From Gammaproteobacteria bacterium (lineage in GTDB: Bacteria > Pseudomonadota > Gammaproteobacteria > SZUA-229): DNA of 64,000 nucleotides. The notes under the pieces are model-generated. The model was not told where the DNA came from. It saw only the letters and a list, made by a program, of their open reading frames with translations, and searched no databases. The DNA is taken from assembly GCA_029882215.1 (NCBI GenBank), contig JAOULC010000003.1:62001-126000 (forward strand). The letters run 5' to 3'. This document shows, one piece after another, positions 57,735-64,000 of this stretch (within the stretch, counting starts at the first letter, position 1; each line of letters starts with the position of its first letter). The position numbers and the translations under genes were made by a program.

Positions 57735-58549
57735 TAGTTTTTTAACCCATCTTCTAGTAATTTTAAGTCAGACATTTCCAGCTCAGTAAAGCCAGCCTGC
57801 AACCTGCTCCACTCATCAAACGGGCCTCTTAGGCCACTGTTCATATGCTGTTTTAATAAATTAATAAAGGTTGTCCTGGAGTCCACTTCAGCTATTTTAC
57901 AACAGTAAAAAAACCAGCGACTACCAATCGCCACATGGCCAATTTCTTCTTCATAAATAATCTTCAGACAATCAACAAATGCCATATCACCTGCATTTTC
58001 AAGTTTTTTTATCATACCCGGAGTAACGTCAAGTCCTCTTGCTTCCAGTACTCGCGGTACAAGCGCCATTCGCTCCAGAAGATTATGATCCGTTTTTAAC
58101 GCCATTTCCCAGAGCCCGTTATGAGCAGTAAAATCACCGTACCGGCAGCCATGCCTTTTCAGATAAGCTGTCATAAGACTGAAGTGATAAGCTTCTTCTT
58201 TTGCTACCTTCATCCAGTCCGTATAAAAGTCATCTGGCATTCCTCTGAAACGATATGCCGCATCCAGTGCCAGATTGATGGCATTGAACTCAATATGAGC
58301 AACTGCATGAGCCAGAATACTGCGCCCTTCTGTCGAATTGATTGAGCGCCTTGAAACGGCTCTCGGGTCGACCAGCTCGGGCTTAGCAGGACGGCCAGGT
58401 ACAGGTATTTTCACAACTTCTGATCCATGATCAAAGATAAACCTGCCCGCTGTAAGGTCATCAAAACACTGATATGTTTTATTAACCTTTAATTCTGGAT
58501 CCGTTATCATCAGACATTCAAAGACGCGGGAGAAAAAATGTGTATTCAT
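57734..58549 (-). CDS. DUF455 ferritin-like protein
   Basis: 271-aa ferritin-like helical protein. Likely di-iron ligands lie in ILAHAVAHIEFNAINLALDAAYRF (E-x-x-H type), WMKVAKEEAYHFSLMTAYL and IIYEEEIGHVAIGSRWFFY. The family is DUF455, related to MiaE-type tRNA hydroxylases, but its substrate is unknown. It is followed, with a 1-bp overlap, by the periplasmic protein at 57015. No signal peptide, so cytoplasmic. Confidence 0.85.
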   Translation of the reverse strand: MNTHFFSRVFECLMITDPELKVNKTYQCFDDLTAGRFIFDHGSEVVKIPVPGRPAKPELVDPRAVSRRSINSTEGRSILAHAVAHIEFNAINLALDAAYRFRGMPDDFYTDWMKVAKEEAYHFSLMTAYLKRHGCRYGDFTAHNGLWEMALKTDHNLLERMALVPRVLEARGLDVTPGMIKKLENAGDMAFVDCLKIIYEEEIGHVAIGSRWFFYCCKIAEVDSRTTFINLLKQHMNSGLRGPFDEWSRLQAGFTELEMSDLKLLEDGLKN

Positions 58550-58607
58550 ATGTTATGATTATACCTGATATAGAAATATTGAATAAATATATTAGAGCAG
58601 CAGATAA

Positions 58608-58997
58608 ATGAGTTTTTACCCGCTATTAAAAACAATCCATATATCTACCGTGATTTTTAGTTTTGTGTTCTTTTTAACACGAGCCTACTGGTTGCTGCGA
58701 AAGCCCGGACTATTACAAAATAAAGCGGTAAAAATACTCCCGCATATCAACGACAGTATTTTACTATTCAGTGCCCTGGCACTTGTCTATACGGGCAAGC
58801 TATTACCGCTGAGTGATAATCCGTGGATTATTGCAAAGGTTAGTGCACTGGTTTGTTATATTATTAACGGTGTTTATTTGTTTAGAATCGCCAGTACTCA
58901 TTTTCAACGATATATCGCACTGACGATAGCAATTTTGATTTATCTGTATCTTTTACAAACAGCGGTTTCAAAAAGCATTATTCCGGTTATCCATTAA
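58608..58997 (+). CDS. SirB2 family membrane protein
   Basis: 129 aa with four hydrophobic helices (HISTVIFSFVFFLTRAYWLL, ILLFSALALVYTG, IIAKVSALVCYIINGVYLF, IALTIAILIYLYLLQTAV). The start YPLLKTIHISTVIFSFVFFLTRAYW matches SirB2 proteins (regulator of invasion-gene transcription in Salmonella by name only). Function unproven. Diverges from the DUF455 gene. Confidence 0.85.
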   Translation: MSFYPLLKTIHISTVIFSFVFFLTRAYWLLRKPGLLQNKAVKILPHINDSILLFSALALVYTGKLLPLSDNPWIIAKVSALVCYIINGVYLFRIASTHFQRYIALTIAILIYLYLLQTAVSKSIIPVIH

Positions 58998-59023
58998 CAT
59001 TTGGCAAAACTTTGCCCAGCAAC

Positions 59024-59049
59024 AAAAAAGCCTGCAGTAAGCAGGCTTT
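59024..59049 (-). terminator. Terminator of the ComEA-like gene
   Basis: AAAGCCTGC (59027-59035) pairs with GCAGGCTTT (59041-59049), loop AGTAA. On the minus strand the stem is followed by a run of T (59024-59029 is all A on plus), so it is best placed for the gene at 59081. Confidence 0.85.
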
Positions 59050-59080
59050 AGGCGATGGATTTTTAATTCGTAAATTATCT

Positions 59081-59341
59081 TTAATGACGGACCTCTATTA
59101 AAGTCCGGTTTTTTTCAACGATTTTTAAACCAATCCCTTTTACATTAACCAGCTCATCAGCACTGGAAAACTGGCCATGCTGATTACGATAGTTGACTAT
59201 TGCTTGAGCTTTTTTAGAACCTATACCTTTTAACTCCGCTAACTGCTCGGACGTTGCTGTATTGATATCAATCGCTGCTGACCAGGCAGCCGTTGCAAAT
59301 ACAAATGTTGCTGCTAATACTAAAATCCTGAATATGTTCAT
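59081..59341 (-). CDS. ComEA-like helix-hairpin-helix protein
   Basis: 86 aa: an exported N-terminus (IFRILVLAATFVFATAAWSA) and a DNA-binding helix-hairpin-helix pair: IDINTATSEQLAELKGIGSKKAQAIVNYR and SADELVNVKGIGLKIVEKNRTLIEV. It is the size and layout of the DNA-receptor ComEA of proteobacteria, which binds incoming DNA in the periplasm for ComEC (present at 49552). A general HhH protein of unknown role cannot be excluded. It is a single gene with its own terminator. Confidence 0.87.
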   Translation of the reverse strand: MNIFRILVLAATFVFATAAWSAAIDINTATSEQLAELKGIGSKKAQAIVNYRNQHGQFSSADELVNVKGIGLKIVEKNRTLIEVRH

Positions 59342-59406
59342 ATCACTCTCCTTGTTTTAGAACTATCGATCCATCGGTAGCTAAATCATAACCGAGAGCA
59401 AGCAGT

Positions 59407-60111
59407 TTATAAGTCAGATATTTCCGAATTAATTGTCCTCAAAATGCCAACAGGATCATCAGATTTAGTAATTGGCCGGCCAATTACAAGATAACTAGAA
59501 CCGGCGTTAACCGCTTCGGCCGGTGTCATGATTCGGCGCTGATCATCAGGTGCTGAGCCAGCCGGACGAATACCGGGTGTTATCAGTAAAAAGTCATCTG
59601 TGAACTTCGCTCTCATCTGCACTGCTTCCTGCGCTGAACAGACAATACCATCAAGACCAGCATTATGCGTTAACTGCGCCAGTGACTGAGCTAATGTTGA
59701 TGGCTCCTGAGTGATCCCCAATGCAGTTAAATCCGACTTATCCATACTGGTTAATACTGTCACTGCAATCAGATGCGCAGGTGAATTAACTCTGGACAAA
59801 GCCTCTTTTGCCGCCGCCATCATGCGCACACCTCCCTGAGCATGAACATTCATCATCCAGACCCCAAGGTCAGCGGCAGCTTCGCAGGCCTTGGCTACAG
59901 TATTTGGTATATCGTGAAATTTCAGATCAAGGAATACATCAAAGTCAGACTTACAAAGCTCTTTTACGAACTCAGGTCCAAACCGTGTAAACATCTCTTT
60001 GCCTACTTTTAATTTGCACAGATCCGGACTGAGTTTATCAATCAGTAACTTTGCTTCAGTGATATCGGCATAATCGAGTGCTACAATTATTTTGGAATCA
60101 ATATTGTGCAT
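59407..60111 (-). CDS. pyrF: Orotidine 5'-phosphate decarboxylase
   Basis: Last step of de novo UMP synthesis. 234 aa TIM barrel. Seen: [51 protein letters not shown] (catalytic Asp-x-Lys-x-x-Asp), and [40 protein letters not shown]. Overlaps lapB by 14 bp. Same order as E. coli (lapA-lapB-pyrF). Confidence 0.95.
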   Translation of the reverse strand: MHNIDSKIIVALDYADITEAKLLIDKLSPDLCKLKVGKEMFTRFGPEFVKELCKSDFDVFLDLKFHDIPNTVAKACEAAADLGVWMMNVHAQGGVRMMAAAKEALSRVNSPAHLIAVTVLTSMDKSDLTALGITQEPSTLAQSLAQLTHNAGLDGIVCSAQEAVQMRAKFTDDFLLITPGIRPAGSAPDDQRRIMTPAEAVNAGSSYLVIGRPITKSDDPVGILRTINSEISDL

Positions 60112-61288
60112 TTATATTACCTGCAACCGGTTTAATTTCACCCCAGGCATGACAACTAGGACACTGCCAGTTTAATGTTCCGGAAGTGTAGCCACATTTA
60201 TTGCAATGATATTGTTCATTCTGTTTCTTCATACTTTCTATCACTTTCTGTATTTCCTGAAAATGCGTATTACAAGTGTAATCACCCTGTTTATTCATTA
60301 AATTTATAAAGCTTGCCAGTCCATTCATACTCGGTGCTAATGATAACTGCTTACGTAAATAGCTTTGCGCCTCATCAGCGCTTTGATGTTCCGTAATAAG
60401 ACCGGCGATTACTTCCGTTAGATTTATGTTTATATTTTCTTTCTCAACCAGTTTTAAATAGTCAATTAACTCATCCACTTTACCCAGTTCACGATATGCC
60501 TCAACGCAGTAAGACAGTACTGACAAAAAGTAGTCCGAGTCGGTTTGCTGAATCTGTTTTATGTATCTTATTGCATCTTTATATTTTTTTATACGAACAG
60601 CATTACGAACGCGGGCAATCAGTGCTCTGACACAGCCAGCGTTATAAGTTAAAGCATCCTTTATAGCAAGCTCGGCCTGCTTAATATTACCTTTAGCAAA
60701 AAACTGCTCACTAAGCTCACAATAAAGCTGAGCAATTAGGGGTTTCAGGTTAGTATCACCTTGCTGTATTAATGTTTTTGCTTCAGTGATCGCTTCCAGC
60801 CACTCTTTTTCTTGCTGATAAATAGTGAGTTTATACTGTCTCGCCGCTTTATCGTAAAAACCGCTCCTGATGACATCATTGAACAAACCCTCTGCCCGAT
60901 CAAATAGGCCAGCTGTTAGATAATCACGCCCCAGCTCTAATAATGCTTTGCTACGGTATTTTGCGGATAGTGAAGGTTTTGCTATTAAATTCTGATGAAT
61001 TTCTATTGCTTTATCATAGTTCCCGCTACGGCGGTAAATCGTTGCTAATGCAAGGTGCGTTTCAATGGTTTCATTGTCAATCTGAACCAGCTTCAAAAAG
61101 ACGGGTAAGGCCCTGTCCTGCTGATCAGACAACAAATAGTTCAGGCCTTTAAAGTAATCTGAAGAAAGTGTGTGTGATGACTCGCTTTGATTATCAGCAC
61201 TATTAGACCTGCCTTTTAGCCAGCCGAATAAATACACCACAGGTAACAGTAGAAATAACCAGGGCCAGTACTGAACAATAGTCTCCAT
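60098..61288 (-). CDS. lapB: LapB (YciM), LPS assembly/LpxC-control TPR protein
   Basis: 396 aa. One N-terminal membrane helix ([20 protein letters not shown]), about eight TPR-like repeats, and a C-terminal rubredoxin-type zinc ribbon ([26 protein letters not shown], two CxxC pairs). In E. coli LapB directs FtsH to degrade LpxC and so holds LPS synthesis in balance. It sits between lapA and pyrF (14-bp overlap). Confidence 0.93.
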   Translation of the reverse strand: METIVQYWPWLFLLLPVVYLFGWLKGRSNSADNQSESSHTLSSDYFKGLNYLLSDQQDRALPVFLKLVQIDNETIETHLALATIYRRSGNYDKAIEIHQNLIAKPSLSAKYRSKALLELGRDYLTAGLFDRAEGLFNDVIRSGFYDKAARQYKLTIYQQEKEWLEAITEAKTLIQQGDTNLKPLIAQLYCELSEQFFAKGNIKQAELAIKDALTYNAGCVRALIARVRNAVRIKKYKDAIRYIKQIQQTDSDYFLSVLSYCVEAYRELGKVDELIDYLKLVEKENININLTEVIAGLITEHQSADEAQSYLRKQLSLAPSMNGLASFINLMNKQGDYTCNTHFQEIQKVIESMKKQNEQYHCNKCGYTSGTLNWQCPSCHAWGEIKPVAGNINAQY

Positions 61289-61320
61289 ATCGCTTATTTT
61301 ATCCGTGTCATTTTGTAATG

Positions 61321-61569
61321 TTAATCTTTAACGCTTTTAACTAAAGATAATTTAGCAATTTTACGTTTTTGCAAGAATATCAAGCTGATATAAGAGAGTG
61401 TGGATACAGCTAAACCAAGCAGAAAGGACAGAAATAGCAAAACAGATAATGGTATTTGAGCTTTAGCGATGATGTAGTCGAAATAAACGCGATCAGAGTT
61501 TAGATAGGCAAGAAAAACTAAAGTAAGTAATAATATTATAAAGGTAATAACACTGGCTATTCTAAGCAT
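61321..61569 (-). CDS. lapA: LapA (YciS) domain membrane protein
   Basis: 82 aa with two membrane helices (ITFIILLLTLVFLAYLNSDRVYFDYI and IPLSVLLFLSFLLGLAVSTLSYI) and a short basic C-terminus. DUF1049/LapA family, LapB's usual companion. It lies between ihfB (32 bp upstream) and lapB (32 bp downstream). Confidence 0.9.
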   Translation of the reverse strand: MLRIASVITFIILLLTLVFLAYLNSDRVYFDYIIAKAQIPLSVLLFLSFLLGLAVSTLSYISLIFLQKRKIAKLSLVKSVKD

Positions 61570-61601
61570 ATAAATAGTATCAAAGAAATACTGACTAAGA
61601 A

Positions 61602-61925
61602 TTAAGCCTCAAATTCAAGGAAAGACTCATTAACTTTTTCCCTTAATTCTTTACCTGGTTTGAAGTGCGGTACATACTTGCCGGGTAACTCAACAGAATC
61701 ACCTGTTTTAGGGTTACGACCTGCGCGTGGTGGTCGAAAATGCAGACTGAAACTGCCAAAACCACGAATTTCAATACGCTCACCCGATGATAATGAATGA
61801 CTCATCTGCTCAAGTAAACTTTTAACTGCCAGTTCAACATCCTTATAAGCCAGGTGGCTTTGTTTGCGTGCCATCATTTCGATTAACTCAGATTTCATTA
61901 ATGAGTTTATTGCAGAGTCTGGCAT
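61602..61925 (-). CDS. ihfB: Integration host factor subunit beta
   Basis: 107-aa HU-family DNA-bending protein; IHF is an alpha-beta heterodimer, and the alpha gene is not in the window. Seen: [36 protein letters not shown], then the DNA-clamp arm region [52 protein letters not shown] (with the intercalating proline). A very good Shine-Dalgarno (GGAAGGGG) precedes the ATG. It follows rpsA, as in E. coli. Confidence 0.94.
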   Translation of the reverse strand: MPDSAINSLMKSELIEMMARKQSHLAYKDVELAVKSLLEQMSHSLSSGERIEIRGFGSFSLHFRPPRAGRNPKTGDSVELPGKYVPHFKPGKELREKVNESFLEFEA

Positions 61926-61954
61926 ATCCCCTTCCTTCTTATTATTGTTTAGTA

Positions 61955-61984
61955 ATTAGGGTGTGTGAAAACACACACCCTAAT
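61955..61984 (-). terminator. 13-bp perfect hairpin between rpsA and ihfB
   Basis: ATTAGGGTGTGTG (61955-61967) pairs fully with CACACACCCTAAT (61972-61984), loop of four. On the minus strand it falls in the ihfB leader. No T run follows, so it could be a partial terminator or an mRNA processing/stability site between the two genes. Confidence 0.5.
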
Positions 61985-62000
61985 CATAGCACAGAACTAA

Positions 62001-63683
62001 TTATTCGCTGTCTTTACCAGCTTCCATTTGCTCTTTTAACAAATCACCCAGTGTTGGGGCTGCAGCAGGAGCTGAACTTGAATAATCTTTCAGTGTTTTA
62101 GCTTCATCTTCGTTGTCTTTCGCTTTAATCGACAGGTTTACCATACGACTCTTACGATCAACACCGGTGAATTTAGCTTCTACTTCTTCACCGACTTTCA
62201 GTACTGTACGTGCATCTTCTACGCGATCACGAGACAGCTCAGATGCTTTTAAAGTACCTTCGATACCATCGCCCAGATCAATAGTCGCAGCTTTTGCATC
62301 TACATCTGTAATAACACCCTTAACAATAGAGCCTTTTTCGTTTTCAGCAAGGAAGCTTGAGAACGGATCAGTTTCCATCTGTTTAACACCTAACGAGATA
62401 CGCTCACGTTCAGGGTCAATAGACAGTACAACGGCTTCAAGCTCATCGCCTTTTTTGAAGTTACGAACAATATCTTCACCAGTACTGTTCCATGACAGAT
62501 CAGATAAGTGAATAAGACCGTCGATACCACCAGGTAAGCCAACGAAAATACCAAAATCAGTGATAGATTTGATAGTGCCGACAACTTTGTCGTTCTTATT
62601 GTGTGAAGTACCGAAATCATCCCAAGGATTAGCAGAACACTGCTTCATACCCAGAGAAATACGACGACGCTCTTCGTCGATATCAAGGATCATGACTTCA
62701 ACTTCCTGACCTAAAGTCACAACTTTAGCAGGATTAACGTTCTTGTTAGTCCAGTCCATTTCAGATACGTGGACCAGACCTTCAACACCCTCTTCGATCT
62801 CAACAAAACAACCGTAATCAGTAATATTAGATACTTTACCTGATAAACGAGTGTGCTCTGGATAACGCAGTGCGATATCAGCCCATGGATCACTACCCAT
62901 TTGCTTAAGGCCCAGAGAAACACGGTTACGTTCTTTATCAAATTTCAGAACGATAACGCTGATTTCTTTACCCACTTCAACGATTTCTGATGGATGCTTA
63001 ACGCGCTTCCAGGCCATATCAGTGATATGCAGAAGACCGTCGATGCCACCCAGATCAAGGAACGCGCCGTAATCAGTAAGATTTTTAACGATACCTTTAA
63101 CTTCCTTGCCTTCTTCCAGGCCAGCAAGTAATTTTTCGCGCTCTTCGCTGTACTCAGTCTCAACAACAGCACGACGAGATACAACAACGTTATTACGCTT
63201 CTGATCCAGCTTGATAACTTTAAATTCAAGCTCTTTGCCTTCAAGGTACGTGGTGTCACGAACCGGACGAACATCAACTAATGAGCCAGGTAAGAATGCA
63301 CGGATGTCGCTAAGGTCAACAGTGAAACCACCCTTAACTTTACCAGTGATGATACCGGTAACAATTTCATCCGCTTCAGACGCTTTTTCAAGGCGAATCC
63401 AGGCTTTAGCGCGCTTAGCTTTTTCACGAGACAGACGGGTTTCACCCCAGCCATCTTCTAGAGATTCAAGTGCAACTTCAACTTCGTCACCGATGTTGAT
63501 GTCGAGCTCACCGTTCTCATTATAAAATTGATTTTCTGCGATAACGCCTTCTGATTTCAAACCAGCAGCGACAAAGACAAAGCCATTGTGAATATCGACG
63601 ATTGTACCGGTTACAATAGAACCGACTTCCATATTCGTCTCAACTAGACTCTGTTCAAATAATTCAGCAAAACTTTCAGACAT
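62001..63683 (-). CDS. rpsA: 30S ribosomal protein S1
   Basis: 560 aa, six S1/OB repeats. The first two (~20-170) bind the ribosome; the others bind mRNA. Repeat edges are clear: [143 protein letters not shown], and [32 protein letters not shown]. The leader at 63684 may carry autoregulation. Placed after cmk and before ihfB, as in E. coli. Confidence 0.96.
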   Translation of the reverse strand: MSESFAELFEQSLVETNMEVGSIVTGTIVDIHNGFVFVAAGLKSEGVIAENQFYNENGELDINIGDEVEVALESLEDGWGETRLSREKAKRAKAWIRLEKASEADEIVTGIITGKVKGGFTVDLSDIRAFLPGSLVDVRPVRDTTYLEGKELEFKVIKLDQKRNNVVVSRRAVVETEYSEEREKLLAGLEEGKEVKGIVKNLTDYGAFLDLGGIDGLLHITDMAWKRVKHPSEIVEVGKEISVIVLKFDKERNRVSLGLKQMGSDPWADIALRYPEHTRLSGKVSNITDYGCFVEIEEGVEGLVHVSEMDWTNKNVNPAKVVTLGQEVEVMILDIDEERRRISLGMKQCSANPWDDFGTSHNKNDKVVGTIKSITDFGIFVGLPGGIDGLIHLSDLSWNSTGEDIVRNFKKGDELEAVVLSIDPERERISLGVKQMETDPFSSFLAENEKGSIVKGVITDVDAKAATIDLGDGIEGTLKASELSRDRVEDARTVLKVGEEVEAKFTGVDRKSRMVNLSIKAKDNEDEAKTLKDYSSSAPAAAPTLGDLLKEQMEAGKDSE

Positions 63684-63820
63684 GATTAAACCTTAAGAAA
63701 CTGTTTATCCTTATATTGGCCATAGGACTGGTCAACCAGATAGACAGGGTTAGTGTTAAACAAATGGCCGGCTTTACGCAGACCGCTAATATCCTTTAAT
63801 GGCGGATCAGCCAATGAACG
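63684..63820 (-). promoter_or_regulatory. rpsA leader with possible S1 autoregulatory hairpins
   Basis: The 137 bp between cmk and rpsA can fold: CCGC/GCGG (63783-63805) encloses a minus-strand loop with AGGA, and GGCCAT (63719-63724) can pair with ATGGCC further upstream on the transcript. The Shine-Dalgarno is weak (TAAGG). In E. coli the rpsA leader uses hairpins with GGA elements for S1 feedback; the likeness is by eye. Confidence 0.35.
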
Positions 63821-64000
63821 TTAACTAAACAGCTGCTGCGCCAATTGAAGCACTCTGGCTTCGACTTCAGCGACCGATAAATCAGTGGTGTCTATGATGA
63901 CAGCATCCTCGGCAGGCTTTAGTGGCGCTACTTTGCGATTAGAATCTCGCTCATCCCTTGCCGTTAAGTCGGCTACAAGGTCGCGGATATTAACATCAAT
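63821..64000 (-). CDS. cmk: Cytidylate kinase, C-terminal part (5' end outside window)
   Basis: Only the last 59 codons lie inside: [58 protein letters not shown]. The stretch [23 protein letters not shown] is the family's C-terminal ATP/base-site region. CMP and dCMP are phosphorylated. The gene is the upstream neighbour of rpsA, as in E. coli. Confidence 0.9.
   Translation of the reverse strand: MDVNIRDLVADLTARDERDSNRKVAPLKPAEDAVIIDTTDLSVAEVEARVLQLAQQLFS

Noticed and set aside
62113-62511. 132-aa plus-strand frame opposite rpsA
   Set aside because: Ser/Thr-rich mirror of S1 repeats; a shadow frame.

Overview
The window is chromosomal DNA of a Gram-negative gammaproteobacterium. Evidence for this is the outer-membrane and LPS machinery (bamE, lpxH, lpxK, msbA, kdsB, lapAB, a 16-stranded-type porin), the gammaproteobacterial gene blocks (comEC-exbBD-msbA-lpxK-ycaR-kdsB, rpsA-ihfB-lapA-lapB-pyrF, nudJ-mnmA-hflD, dnaQ/rnhA/mltD), and Fur, Rsd, Aat and a monofunctional RelA. 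A soxB gene (30902-32836) marks it as a sulfur oxidiser. The DNA is AT-rich by eye and intergenic gaps are short. I do not assign a genus. I see no insertion sequence, prophage, CRISPR array, tRNA or rRNA. Genes at both ends are cut by the window edge (an ABC exporter on the left, cmk on the right).

Layout. 1-5.7 kb: an Atm1-like ABC exporter diverges from an RND efflux pair. 5.8-11.6 kb: relA and fur on the minus strand, bamE divergent from fur, then rnfH-ratA, a sodium symporter and smpB. 12.0-19.4 kb: a tightly overlapping nine-gene Mrp-type antiporter operon with Mbh-like gene order, MrpA split, three NuoL/M/N-like subunits and a small unrecognised membrane protein. 19.6-27.2 kb: dnaQ, a porin preceded by four phased Pho-box repeats, rnhA, mltD, an HD-GYP phosphodiesterase and fumC. 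27.3-30.9 kb: purB-roxA-GNAT-hypothetical. 30.9-38.3 kb: soxB, a HupE-like membrane protein, msrPQ, a double-receiver protein whose first receiver is dead, aat and tatD. 38.5-41.7 kb: a signalling locus with a degenerate EAL-HDOD protein, a pseudo-receiver/winged-helix-like protein and an MglA-like GTPase. 42-52 kb: rsd, then the rlmKL/kdsB/ycaR/lpxK/msbA/exbD/exbB/comEC block. 52-59 kb: a DUF2062 protein, nudJ-mnmA-hflD, a methylthio-nucleoside phosphorylase, ppiB-lpxH, an unknown periplasmic protein with a ferritin-like DUF455 protein, a SirB2-like protein and a ComEA-like protein. 59.4-64 kb: pyrF, lapB, lapA, ihfB, rpsA and cmk.

How it fits together. Most genes are housekeeping: envelope biogenesis, translation and tRNA modification, nucleotide and TCA metabolism, stringent and iron control. 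The accessory biology is in five places: the Mrp/Mbh-like ion-translocating complex, the Pho-box porin (phosphate starvation), the solitary soxB with a repeated CGATT motif in its upstream region, the degenerate EAL-HDOD / pseudo-receiver / GTPase locus, and an inverted-repeat element downstream of fumC. The best candidates for something under-described are the antiporter operon and the GTPase locus. The clearest regulatory prediction is PhoB control of the porin.
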